Positions 38,853 to 47,686 of a stretch of DNA of 64,000 bases are shown here, piece after piece (position 1 is the stretch's first letter; every line of letters begins with the position of its first letter). Source of the stretch: Lentzea aerocolonigenes (GTDB taxonomy: Bacteria > Actinomycetota > Actinomycetes > Mycobacteriales > Pseudonocardiaceae); the NCBI RefSeq assembly GCF_000974445.1, contig NZ_BBOJ01000035.1, forward strand, positions 24,501 through 88,500. Reading direction: 5' to 3'. The notes beneath the pieces are model-generated. The model was given only the letters and a program-made list of their open reading frames with translations. It was not told the DNA's origin and searched no databases. A program made the position numbers and the translations under genes.

Positions 38853-39683
38853 TTAGCCGCGGTCGCCGTTGCCGTGCGTCGCGATGATCCGACGACATGC
38901 ATCGACCAGCGGTTCCACTGCTTGCAGACCGGTCACGAGTGCCCGCGCTGCCATTTGCACAACGTACGCCTGAGCCGGGATGTTGAGTGCCTCCCATTCC
39001 GATGTCGGCAGCGCCACTCCTCCCGTTTCACGGTAGGTGTTGAGGAACCTCGCCCAGAGATCGCCGGGGAGGATGCCCGCCGCGAACAACGCCGCAGGTC
39101 GGGCCAGGTCCCACACCGGATCACCGACCCCCAGGTCGTCCACGTCGATGAGTCGCCACGCGCCCCGGTGGACGAGCTGACCGAGGTGCCAGTCGCCGTG
39201 GATCAGCGCCCGGCCCGGCAGGTCCAGAGGCGGCAGCGTTTGGAACGCCTCCAAGACGACGTCGGCGTACGGCAGATCGGGTGACAGGGCCTCGATGGCG
39301 CGCACGATCCGTTCGGGAGCTCCCGCCACCGGACCCTCCACGGGCAACGCGTGCAGCCGCGCCAGCAGTGCCGCGCTCTCCTCCCACGGCGCCGCGTCGG
39401 GATCCGCCTGGCTCACCGGCGTCCCGTACGGCCACATCGTCACGGGCCGGTCCTCCACGAACTGCAGAGGCTTCAGCGGCGGCAGCATCAGCTCCGGATG
39501 CGCCGCCGCGATCTCCACCCGCTGCCGCAACGCCTCGACGTCGGTGTCCGCGGGATGCGCCTTGGCCACCACGTCGCCCACGCGCACCACCACGACGTCA
39601 CCGCGGTCGCCGCCGAGCACCTCCGGATCGGAGGAAGAGCCGGTCAGCGAGGCCATCGCCGCGATCAGGTCGTCCACGCGCAC
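38853..39683 (-). CDS. Aminoglycoside phosphotransferase (APH)-family kinase
   Basis: This ~276-residue protein of the APH/choline-kinase fold starts at GTG 39683 (MRVDDLIAAMASL). Visible are an N-lobe strand VVVVRVGDVVAKAHP with the ATP-lysine, the catalytic loop ALIHGDWHLGQLV and the metal loop LIDVDDLGVGDPVWDLAR. In the usual HGDxxxxN motif the final Asn is Gln here, which may lower or alter activity. The natural substrate is unknown and need not be an antibiotic. It ends the leftward toxin operon, 7 bases after the gene at 39691. Confidence 0.82.
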   Translation of the reverse strand: MRVDDLIAAMASLTGSSSDPEVLGGDRGDVVVVRVGDVVAKAHPADTDVEALRQRVEIAAAHPELMLPPLKPLQFVEDRPVTMWPYGTPVSQADPDAAPWEESAALLARLHALPVEGPVAGAPERIVRAIEALSPDLPYADVVLEAFQTLPPLDLPGRALIHGDWHLGQLVHRGAWRLIDVDDLGVGDPVWDLARPAALFAAGILPGDLWARFLNTYRETGGVALPTSEWEALNIPAQAYVVQMAARALVTGLQAVEPLVDACRRIIATHGNGDRG

Positions 39684-39690
39684 AAGTGAA

Positions 39691-41796
39691 TCACTGGGGC
39701 GTGGGCGGCTGGCGCAGTGCATCGGTGTAGCTGTACATGAAGCCGATCAGGTAGGTCGCGGCGTCGCCGGGGGAGTCGAACTCCGCGTAGAACCGCTTGT
39801 CGCCGTCGTGCAACCAGAACACGACGTAGCTGTCCTCCGCGCGCACGAGGCACAGGGCGTTCTCGACGGTCGCGCCGACCGAGTAGCTGCGTTGGTCGAG
39901 GCCCAGGAACTCGGCGATGCCGTGCACGGCCTGCGCGGCCGTGTCGAACTCGCCGGCGAGACCGGGTTCGAGCTCGGGCGCGTCCGTCGCCACGGCCAGT
40001 GCCCGTGCTCGCACGGGTGAGGACAACCGTTGTGGCAGTTGGTATCCCCGTTCGCGGACGTGCGCGAGGAACGCCTGGTCCGGCGCGACGTCGTACCGCT
40101 CGAGGTAGTACGCCACCGAACTGGCCCAGACCCACCGGCCGTCGGTGTGGTACGCCATCGGCACTTCCTGCGGACGTTCCGGGTCCAGCCAGTCGCGCAC
40201 GAGACTGCGCGACGCCAGCACCACCGTGGCGCTGGTCAGGTAGTCCAGCAACGCTTTCTTCTCGCCGGCGATGACAGGTGACCGGAACAGGACCGGGGTC
40301 TCGTTCTCGTCCATGCCGTCGAACATCCGCACGAGGTTCGTTTCCCGGTTGCCGGGTGCGGGCGACTCGGCGAACACCGACTTCGGCGGTCCCGCCAGGC
40401 TCAGCGTGCTGAGTGCCGCGGCCATCCAGTCCGGGGTGGTCTGCGGCATGCGCGGGAAGTAGAGGAACTCGGTGCGCAGCAACTGGTCCGCGAGGTCCAT
40501 GGGGCCGCGGTCGTAGTACGTGGCCCAGCGCGGTTCGGCGCGCCGGTCGAACGCCAGCGTCGGCCGCTCGCCCCTGCTGACCTCGTAACGCGCCGTGGTC
40601 CAGGCGCCGTGCGGGTAGACGTAGGTGGCCGTGCGCAGGCGGTGGAACCACTGACCGACCATCAGCGGCGGGAGCCAGTGGCGCTCCTCGCCGTCGGCCG
40701 TGCGCAGGAACGTCGTGAGCTCCTGCCACGGACCGAGCGCGTGGCACTCCACGACGATCGTCTGCCAGCCCTGGGGGCAGTGCCGGGTGAGCAGCGCGGT
40801 GATCGCGTCCACCAGCGCGTCCGTCTGGGCGGGGGTCTGCTTCGAGTCCGGCAGCACCAGGTACGGCGGCGACGTGTCGACCACGTCGAGCGTCGGCAGG
40901 TCGGCGTGACGCATCTGCGCGAGCCGTTCGAACTCCGTGCGCGGCCTGGTGACGGCCTCCTTCGGCTTGCCGGTCCGCAGCCGTGCCACCGAGAGTTCGT
41001 CGTCACCGACGCCCTGCACCTCGTGCAGCGAACCGTCGGTGCCGTGCGCGACCGCGACGCTCAGGAACGCCGACTCCACCAGGCTCAGCCCCAGCGGTTC
41101 CGGCGTGCCGGACCCGTCGTCGAAGAGCACGTGCCGTGCGATCCGGTGGTCGAGCTGCGTGAACGTGTTGGGGAACAGCTTGTTGTTCCACACCAGGAAC
41201 CGGCGCATGCCGAGCTCGGACTCCGACGTGGTCGCGCGCTTGGGCACCAAGGCGGCGAGGCCGGCTGCCGGCACCGTCACCGAGGCCACCGCCGGAACGC
41301 CGGGGTTGAGCCGGAGCAGCACGCCGCCGAGCGCAGCGAGGTCCCGGCCGCGCGCCCGCTGCCAGCGCGACCAGTTGCCGGGCAGCCGAGCCTCGGAGGT
41401 GAAGACGTGCAGGACCTCGTCGTCGCCTTCCTTCGCGACGGCGAACTGGCCGGGGTGCTCCTCGCGGTCGACGAGGAAGACCTCCGCTTCCAGCAACGCG
41501 AACACCACGTCGCCTTCGGGGCCGTACCCGGTGGCGGCCAGTTCGATCGCCTGCTCCAGAGCGTTCTCCGGAGGGGAGAGCTCGAGCGCGCGCGGGCTCG
41601 GCCGGTAGTTGGCGTTCGGGCTGAAGTCGCCGATCTCGCCCCGGTCGTCGACCGCGAAGGCGCCCCTGATCGCGTACGGGGGCACCACGCCGTCGGGGTC
41701 GAGCATCGGGTCGACCGCGTACAGCCAGCCACCGGCCTGCTGCTTGGCCGCTGCCCGCATCTCGGCGGTGATCTCTGGCTTGCCGGGCTGGGTCAT
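39691..41796 (-). CDS. SseB-like protein, candidate immunity partner of the adjacent toxin
   Basis: This 701-residue protein begins with an SseB-like domain (~40-185: GEIGDFSPNANYRPSP, EVFLVDREEHPGQFAVAKEGDDEVLHVFTSEARLPGNW, ALGGVLLRLNPGVPAVASVTVPA). The middle and C-terminus have no confident domain. SseB-like domains occur near type VII and polymorphic-toxin loci. It overlaps the toxin gene by 4 bases, which places it where an immunity protein is expected, but it is much larger than most. Two separate functions, an immunity part and a helper part, are possible. Confidence 0.7.
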   Translation of the reverse strand: MTQPGKPEITAEMRAAAKQQAGGWLYAVDPMLDPDGVVPPYAIRGAFAVDDRGEIGDFSPNANYRPSPRALELSPPENALEQAIELAATGYGPEGDVVFALLEAEVFLVDREEHPGQFAVAKEGDDEVLHVFTSEARLPGNWSRWQRARGRDLAALGGVLLRLNPGVPAVASVTVPAAGLAALVPKRATTSESELGMRRFLVWNNKLFPNTFTQLDHRIARHVLFDDGSGTPEPLGLSLVESAFLSVAVAHGTDGSLHEVQGVGDDELSVARLRTGKPKEAVTRPRTEFERLAQMRHADLPTLDVVDTSPPYLVLPDSKQTPAQTDALVDAITALLTRHCPQGWQTIVVECHALGPWQELTTFLRTADGEERHWLPPLMVGQWFHRLRTATYVYPHGAWTTARYEVSRGERPTLAFDRRAEPRWATYYDRGPMDLADQLLRTEFLYFPRMPQTTPDWMAAALSTLSLAGPPKSVFAESPAPGNRETNLVRMFDGMDENETPVLFRSPVIAGEKKALLDYLTSATVVLASRSLVRDWLDPERPQEVPMAYHTDGRWVWASSVAYYLERYDVAPDQAFLAHVRERGYQLPQRLSSPVRARALAVATDAPELEPGLAGEFDTAAQAVHGIAEFLGLDQRSYSVGATVENALCLVRAEDSYVVFWLHDGDKRFYAEFDSPGDAATYLIGFMYSYTDALRQPPTPQ

Positions 41797-44700
41797 GACG
41801 TGGTCCTCAGTGCATCAGTGGTGTGCGGCTCGTAGTGCGGGTTGGCGTAGGCCTGTTTCGTCGGGACCCACTCCGTGCCGTTCCACTTCACCTCGACTGC
41901 TTCCTTGATGTAGCGCCGGTCGATGCCGCCCAGGAACCCGATCTCGGCCTCCTGGTCGACGGACATCAACAGGTCCTTGTGGCCTTCTCGTTCCAGCGTG
42001 GCGAGAACGTCGAGTCCACCGGGGGCGTCGATGACGTAGTTGTACGCGACGTCCCCGATCTGGGGCGGCATGTCGCCGCCGAACTGCTTGCTCGTGTACC
42101 AGGTCGAGTCGCGGGTCACCGAAACCATGCGGCCGGAGTTGGACGTGACCTGCTGACGCGTCGTGCCGCCCTGCTTGTGCTCGCTGACGTGGAAGCCCTC
42201 GCCGAAGACCACGTCGGGGTGCCGGTTGTCGAACCGGTAGAGCTCCTCGTTGCTGATCCGCCAGGCGGCCTCGGCGCTGATGTCCTCGAAGTGCAGGGCG
42301 GCGCCTTCCGGTGCGGCCTGCGCTCCGTGGGCGCGTGCTTCTTCGGAGTGCGGGTCGTCGTAGTCGGTGGCGCCCTTGGCGATCGCGTCCTCGCGCAGGT
42401 CGTGGGCCTTCTGCGCCCATTCGCGGCGGATGTCGGGCGGCGGCTCGCAGCCTTCGAGGCGCGAGGCGATGCCGTTGCGATCTTCTGCGGCGGTGTACTT
42501 CGACGGGGGGAGTTGGGGCTTGGGCGCAGGGGTGGGCTCTGGGGTGGGAGTCGGCTCCGGTGCGTGGACCGGCTCCGGTGACTGGACCGGCTCTGGGTCG
42601 TGGGTCGGCTCCGGTGCGTGGGCCGGCTCGGCGTCCTGAGCAGGCTCTGTGTGGCGGACCGGTTCGGTTTCGCGGACCGGCGCGATGTCGTGAACCGGCT
42701 CCGGGTTGTGGGTGGCCTTCTCCTCGGGAACCCGTGCGGACTCCGGTCGCTGCTCACGCGTCGGAGCAGGCGGCGCCACGTCCGGCCGCGTGCTCGGCAC
42801 GGTTTGACGCTCGTCGCCCGGCCGGTGCCACTGCACCTCGGACGCGTCGAGCGGCTTGACCGGTCGCCAGTCACGCCCCGGTGCGGGCGGCTGCCAGTTC
42901 GGCCGCTGCTGTCCGGGGTTCGGCTGTTGCTGGGGCGGCAGCGGAGGACGCTGCTGGTGCGCGGGGGGCTGCGGGAAACGCGGCTGGCCCTGCTGCGGGA
43001 CGCGCGGCGGCACGGGACCGGGTGGCGGCCCGACCGGGCGGTTCCCCTGGTGCGGCGGCGGTCCGACCGGGCGCTGACCCTGGTTCGGCGGTGGCCCGAC
43101 CGGGCGCTGACCCTGGTTCGGCGGCGGTGGCAGTGGTGGCCGCTGGCCGCGGTTCGGCGGCGGACCCCAGTGCTGCTGTTGCGGCGGGGGTGGTGGCTGC
43201 CTGACCTGGTGCGGCGGCGCGACGTGGCTCGCGGGCACGAGCATCGCGTTACCGAACCTGTCGTGAACCCACACCATCGGCTCGCCGCGCCGGTGCGCGC
43301 GCACGCCCTGCTCCGGGACGTTGTCGCCCCAGGTGGGCGTGGTGCCCGGCGCGGTGGAGCGCTCGTGCTTGGAGCTGGTGCCGTCCGGCTTGAACGTGGC
43401 CCAGTCGCCGTTGGGCGGCCAGCCGGGCGACTCGCCACCGCGCTTGTGGTCGTAGTGCGTCGAGCTGGCGAACACGTTGCCCATGTCGTCGACCCACGCG
43501 TCCTTCGTGGGCGCCACTACCTCGACGCCGAGCTCCTGGCTCAGCTTCGCGGCGAACCCGTCCGCCTTGGTCCCGGTCTGACAGGACAACAGCCGAATCG
43601 GCTGCTTGCCGTCCCAGTCACCGCTGGACCGGATGATGTCGGCGAGGTCCTTGGGCGTGAGCTTGGTGTCGCCCACCCGCACGTTGTCGGCCGACCCGTG
43701 CACGTCGACGGTGTAGCGGTGCGGGTCGGGCGCGACGGTGGTCGCGGAGTAGACCGCACCGTCCATGCGGTTCCAGCCCGAGCTGGCGCGCTCGTGCAGC
43801 GACAGCCCGGCCTTGGTGTGCGCCGCGTGGTCCTGCAGGTGTTTCAGGTGGTCCGGCAGGGTGACGGGGGTCTTCTGCCGCGCGAGGTCCTCGGCGTGGC
43901 TGCGGGCCTGCCGTTCGTGCGACTGGGAGGTGTCGGCGGGCCGGTGCTGAGGTGTCGGGCCGTGGGTGGGCGGAACCTGCTGCGCCACCGGATGCCGTTG
44001 GGGCTGCGGTGCCGGGTGCTGCTGAGGGGCGGGCTGGGGTGCGTGCTGGCGCGGTTGGGTGTGTTGCGGCGGCTGCGCGTGTTGCGGAGCTCGGGCGTGC
44101 GGCGGCGCGGAGGTGTGCGCCGGCGGTTGGCCGTGCACGGGCCGCTGCGGGGGCGCGCTGCGCGGGTGTGGTCCGGGCTGCTGAGGGCGCTGGTGGTGCT
44201 GTCGCGGCTGTTGCTGCGGCACGCCCTGCGGCGCCGGGCCGTGGCCGGGAGGCGAGGACTGCGACGGGGCCGGGGCCTCGCTGTGGCGGCCGGGCGGCGC
44301 GGTGAAGGGCGCGGGAGGAACCGGCGTGGACGTCGCGGCCTGGTGGACGGCGTCGCCTGCGGGAGACCTGTGTTGCTGCGGCCCGGCCGGGGTCGGGGAA
44401 GGACCGTGGTTCGTGCCGCCGGGAGGTGTGAAGCCTGCCGGGGCGAGGTTGGCCGGTCCGTTCGGACTCGTGGACGAGATCGGGGAGTGGTTGCCCGCCA
44501 CGGGCGACGGACCACCGTGCAGGTGGCTCGCCGAGGCGGGTGGAGGTCCGCTCGGCACGGGCCCGCCGCTACCGGACGGGTAGCTCGCGCTGTGCGGGAC
44601 CGGGCTGCCTGACGGCGACGGCCCGCCGGGACTGGACGAGTGGACAGCGGGACCTGCGGCGCCGCTGTTCTGCGGGTGACCGACGCCTGCCGGTGAGGCG

Positions 44701-46316
44701 TTGCTCGGCGTCGGGGTGTGGCCGCCGGTGTTCGGCGGGTGTGCGGTGGAGGTCGGGGCTGGGCCGCTCGGTGAGGGTCCGCCGGTGTTCGGCGAGTGGC
44801 CGCTGCCTGTCGGGGCTGGGCCGCTCGGTGAGGGTCCGCCGGTGTTCGGTGGGTGGCCGCCGCCCGTCGGGGTCGGGCCGCTCGGCGAGGGACTGCCGCT
44901 GTTCGGCGAGTGACCGCTGGCCGTCGGGTTGGTTCCTGCCGCTGGCGCGTGTCCGCCGGCCGTCGGCGTGGGTCCACCCGCCTGGGAGTGGCTACTGGGC
45001 GTCGGCGTGCCCGACGGCGAGAACCCGCCACCCGACAGACCCGGCGTCGAGCGCGGCGCGGCCGGAGCGTTCCCGGCGGCAGGCGCGGCTGGCGCGTTCC
45101 CTGCCGCTGGAGCGGACTGTGGCGAAGCCTGGAAGCCCTGCGGCTGCTGCGAAGGAGGCGGCGGCGGTGCCGACGATGCAGGGGGCGAATCCTGTCCACC
45201 GCGGTGCTGCGGCTGCTCCACGGGCGGGGCCGCGTAAGACATGTTCGTCGCGTCCGACGAACGGCGCGGTGGGGCCTCGGCGTCCGGAGTGGACGTGGGG
45301 CCAGGCCCGTCGGCACGGGGAACGTCGGCACGGGGAACCTCGGCGCGAGGCGGTGGAGGGTCGCCCGCCGAGGGCATGTCGCCCGCCGTCGGGACGTCGA
45401 TGTCCGCGTTCAGGCCTTCGATGCCCGACTTCGCGCCCGAAACGCTGCCGCTGACGGCGCCCGAGGTGGCGCCGAACAGCACGTCGGAGGCCTTGATGCC
45501 CTCCTCGCTCAGCGCGCCTTCCGCGAGGGCCGAGCCGGCGCCGGTGATGGCCTCCTCGGCGGCGTTGCGGCCGATGGAGCGGCCCAGCGAGTCGCCGAGG
45601 CCGTCGCCGAGCGTCTTGCCCATGCCGGCGCCCACGCCCGCGCCGACCACGCCGGAGATCAGGCCGGACTTGGCCGCGTCCAGCGTGAGTGAGGTGTCGA
45701 GGGTGTCGCGGGTGCCCTTGGCCAGCTGGATGCCCTGGACGGCCAGGTCGGTGGCTACCGAGGTGGCCACCTCGATGCCCACCTGGAGGGCCAGCTTGCC
45801 GATGAGGTTGCGGCCCACCTGTTGCATCAGGCGCTGCACGAGCTGGCGGAAGACGATCTGCACGCCGGCTCTGGTCGCCAGCTGGGCCGGCACGATGCCC
45901 GCGGTCGAGGCGCCGAACGAGACCACGGCCGAGGCGAGCATCACCGCGATCTGGATGGCCAGCAGGACCAGGGCGATGATGATCGAGAGCTTGGCGTACT
46001 CGATCTGCATCGCGCAGTTGCGGCAGGCCGTCGCGAGCTTCTCGGAGACGTCCTTCATCTTGGGCAGGGTGGCTTCCTCGCCCTTGACGAACTTCTCCCA
46101 GTACTTCTTGAACGCCTCCGCGGCCTCACCGTCCATGTGGGACGTTGCCTGCTTGACGGCGTCCTCCGCCTGGCGCATGGCCTCGTCGACGTCGGTCGCC
46201 GCCTGTTTCCAGACGTCGCCGAGTCGCTGCAGCGCCGTTTCGTCGCCTTCCGGCCAGCTGTCACCCACCACGATCGGGATGAGCCAGCGGACCTCGGCGG
46301 GCATCTCGATGCCCAT
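41793..46316 (-). CDS. WXG100-like polymorphic toxin with C-terminal ADP-ribosyltransferase
   Basis: This 1507-residue protein has: (1) an N-terminal WXG100-like helical domain (~1-120) with a hydrophobic segment at ~108-135 and Ala/Gly-rich helices to ~290; (2) a Pro/Ser/Gly-rich linker of PSGPxPT repeats to ~770; (3) a cysteine-protease-like module with His873 (VDVHGS) and Cys912 (RLLSCQTG), like self-processing toxins; (4) a second Pro-rich linker; (5) a C-terminal ADP-ribosyltransferase domain (~1340-1507) with Arg1361 (LYRFDN), SVTRD and an E-x-E motif (1456-1458) before IGFLGGIDRRYIKEAV. It likely is a secreted effector. Downstream genes would give protection. The exact target is unknown. 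Confidence 0.85.
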   Translation of the reverse strand: MGIEMPAEVRWLIPIVVGDSWPEGDETALQRLGDVWKQAATDVDEAMRQAEDAVKQATSHMDGEAAEAFKKYWEKFVKGEEATLPKMKDVSEKLATACRNCAMQIEYAKLSIIIALVLLAIQIAVMLASAVVSFGASTAGIVPAQLATRAGVQIVFRQLVQRLMQQVGRNLIGKLALQVGIEVATSVATDLAVQGIQLAKGTRDTLDTSLTLDAAKSGLISGVVGAGVGAGMGKTLGDGLGDSLGRSIGRNAAEEAITGAGSALAEGALSEEGIKASDVLFGATSGAVSGSVSGAKSGIEGLNADIDVPTAGDMPSAGDPPPPRAEVPRADVPRADGPGPTSTPDAEAPPRRSSDATNMSYAAPPVEQPQHRGGQDSPPASSAPPPPPSQQPQGFQASPQSAPAAGNAPAAPAAGNAPAAPRSTPGLSGGGFSPSGTPTPSSHSQAGGPTPTAGGHAPAAGTNPTASGHSPNSGSPSPSGPTPTGGGHPPNTGGPSPSGPAPTGSGHSPNTGGPSPSGPAPTSTAHPPNTGGHTPTPSNASPAGVGHPQNSGAAGPAVHSSSPGGPSPSGSPVPHSASYPSGSGGPVPSGPPPASASHLHGGPSPVAGNHSPISSTSPNGPANLAPAGFTPPGGTNHGPSPTPAGPQQHRSPAGDAVHQAATSTPVPPAPFTAPPGRHSEAPAPSQSSPPGHGPAPQGVPQQQPRQHHQRPQQPGPHPRSAPPQRPVHGQPPAHTSAPPHARAPQHAQPPQHTQPRQHAPQPAPQQHPAPQPQRHPVAQQVPPTHGPTPQHRPADTSQSHERQARSHAEDLARQKTPVTLPDHLKHLQDHAAHTKAGLSLHERASSGWNRMDGAVYSATTVAPDPHRYTVDVHGSADNVRVGDTKLTPKDLADIIRSSGDWDGKQPIRLLSCQTGTKADGFAAKLSQELGVEVVAPTKDAWVDDMGNVFASSTHYDHKRGGESPGWPPNGDWATFKPDGTSSKHERSTAPGTTPTWGDNVPEQGVRAHRRGEPMVWVHDRFGNAMLVPASHVAPPHQVRQPPPPPQQQHWGPPPNRGQRPPLPPPPNQGQRPVGPPPNQGQRPVGPPPHQGNRPVGPPPGPVPPRVPQQGQPRFPQPPAHQQRPPLPPQQQPNPGQQRPNWQPPAPGRDWRPVKPLDASEVQWHRPGDERQTVPSTRPDVAPPAPTREQRPESARVPEEKATHNPEPVHDIAPVRETEPVRHTEPAQDAEPAHAPEPTHDPEPVQSPEPVHAPEPTPTPEPTPAPKPQLPPSKYTAAEDRNGIASRLEGCEPPPDIRREWAQKAHDLREDAIAKGATDYDDPHSEEARAHGAQAAPEGAALHFEDISAEAAWRISNEELYRFDNRHPDVVFGEGFHVSEHKQGGTTRQQVTSNSGRMVSVTRDSTWYTSKQFGGDMPPQIGDVAYNYVIDAPGGLDVLATLEREGHKDLLMSVDQEAEIGFLGGIDRRYIKEAVEVKWNGTEWVPTKQAYANPHYEPHTTDALRTTS

Positions 46317-46337
46317 GGCGGCAATCCCCCCAGACTG

Positions 46338-46646
46338 CTAACCGCTGATACCGCGTGCGTTGAAGTTGTCCTGCTGTTCCATCAGGTTCGCGGACTCTTC
46401 CAGGTTCTTCCCGATGTCCTGCAACGTCTTCGCGACCTCGGCCATCACCTTGCGGACGCCGTCGGCCGCGGGGACGTAGTCGGTGGCGAACTTCTGGCCC
46501 GCCTCGTCGTTGCCCCAGCACTGGCCTTCGGCGTCGAGGCCGCGGGCGAGCGTGGCCGCGCCGGTCGCCATGTCCTCGCCGGTGCTCACCATCTTGGCCG
46601 CCGCCGAGCGCACGCCGGCGGCTTCCATCCACGTCTGCCCGGTCAC
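46338..46646 (-). CDS. WXG100-family (ESX) protein
   Basis: This 102-residue helical-hairpin protein starts MTGQTWMEAAGVRSAAAKM and carries the central turn CWGNDEAGQKF, a WXG-type motif, followed by helix VRKVMAEVAKTLQDIGKNLEESANLMEQQDN. Members are exported in pairs by type VII (ESX) secretion. It is encoded 21 bases upstream of the large toxin, which bears a similar N-terminal domain, so the two may pair for export. Its start overlaps the YbaB-like gene by 4 bases. Confidence 0.85.
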   Translation of the reverse strand: MTGQTWMEAAGVRSAAAKMVSTGEDMATGAATLARGLDAEGQCWGNDEAGQKFATDYVPAADGVRKVMAEVAKTLQDIGKNLEESANLMEQQDNFNARGISG

Positions 46647-47191
46647 CAGCTGTCCCTCCGGCCCATGATCGAGTTGCCGCCGAAGTCGTCGTCGTCCGGC
46701 TCGGAGGCCGCGCGCTGCACGGGCCGGGCTTCCTCGCGCAGCACGGAGGAGCCGAAGTCCTCATCGGACGGTGGCGCGGGTTCGTCGCGCTGCTCCACCT
46801 TGAAGATGTCCTTCAACGACGGCGCTCCCGGCACGATGTCCGGCAGGTCGACCACGCCCTCCTCCGAGGTCAACGGGGCCATCTGCGCCGTGACCTGCTC
46901 GCGCACGTTCGCGGCCGCGCGACGGGTCACCTGGGTGATCGTCTGCGCCAGCTGCTCGGGCGTGACCCGCTCGAACGCGCGCGGGCCGAGCTCCAGCTCG
47001 TCCAGCACCCCGGTGGAGTCGACGGTCACCACGACGTTGCCGTCGGGGGAGGACGCCACCCCGGACATCGCCGCGATCGCCGCCTGGGCGTCGCGCAGGC
47101 CGTCGGTGCGGTCCTTCAGCTCCCGCATCAGGTTGTCGAGGGTGCCGCGCAACTCTGCGTTACGAGCCGCTAGCTGATCGTCGTCGAGCAC
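46643..47191 (-). CDS. YbaB/EbfC-family protein
   Basis: This 182-residue protein has an N-terminal YbaB/EbfC-like domain (~1-100): helix ARNAELRGTLDNLMRELKDRTDGL, VVVTVDSTGVLDELELGPRAFE and helix TPEQLAQTITQVTRRAAANV, followed by an acidic, disordered tail. YbaB-like proteins near ESX genes (EspL-type) assist the system, while the canonical YbaB binds DNA. It is the first gene of the leftward toxin operon. Confidence 0.85.
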   Translation of the reverse strand: MLDDDQLAARNAELRGTLDNLMRELKDRTDGLRDAQAAIAAMSGVASSPDGNVVVTVDSTGVLDELELGPRAFERVTPEQLAQTITQVTRRAAANVREQVTAQMAPLTSEEGVVDLPDIVPGAPSLKDIFKVEQRDEPAPPSDEDFGSSVLREEARPVQRAASEPDDDDFGGNSIMGRRDSW

Positions 47192-47236
47192 TGCGGCAAC
47201 GTACCGAACGCGGGAGCGTCCTGTTGGCCGAACGGG

Positions 47237-47686
47237 TCACTTGGTGATGCAGATCGTCTTCATCGGCTGCGAGTAGGTCTTCGAGTCCTCGCCTGCGCAC
47301 AGCGAGCGGTCGGACTTGCCCTCGACGACCTTCGTGACCTTGCGCGTCCCGGTGCCGCACGCCACCCGTTCGAAGTACTGGTTGACCGCCTTGAGGCAGT
47401 CGCCCTCGCTCACGTTGAGCACGTAGCAGTAGCGGGTCTTGCCGTTGCGCTTCGACCGCCCGGACGACTCGTCCAGGTAGTCACCGGTCGGGCACATCGT
47501 GCGCCGCTCACGGGAAGACACGCGGTACACGGCCTCCTGGGACGAACAGTCCACTTCGGCCATGTTGACGCTCGTGTCGTTGAGGTCGATCTGCTTCGCG
47601 CACTCGCCGACGCCGGCCTGCTCGTGCCAGCCGGAACAGCCGGACAGGGCGAGGACGAGCGCGGCGGCCAGGGCAACTGTCTTCAC
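47237..47686 (-). CDS. Cys-rich lipoprotein, paralogue of the preceding gene
   Basis: This 149-residue protein starts at GTG 47686 with a lipoprotein signal ending LALSGC (Cys ~18). The mature part carries paired cysteines in GECAKQIDL, VDCSSQEAVYRV, TMCPTGDYLDE and DCLKAVNQYFERVACG. The protein encoded just upstream is clearly related, with the same ...YCYVLNV(S/K)EGDCLK core. Such LppU/SCO3897-like extracytoplasmic proteins have no firm function. The start overlaps the upstream stop by four bases (GTGA). Confidence 0.78.
   Translation of the reverse strand: MKTVALAAALVLALSGCSGWHEQAGVGECAKQIDLNDTSVNMAEVDCSSQEAVYRVSSRERRTMCPTGDYLDESSGRSKRNGKTRYCYVLNVSEGDCLKAVNQYFERVACGTGTRKVTKVVEGKSDRSLCAGEDSKTYSQPMKTICITK

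Noticed and set aside
42600..44612. Long plus-strand frame opposite the large toxin
   Set aside because: It is Arg/Gly/Val-rich antisense of the Pro-rich linkers, without any start signal.
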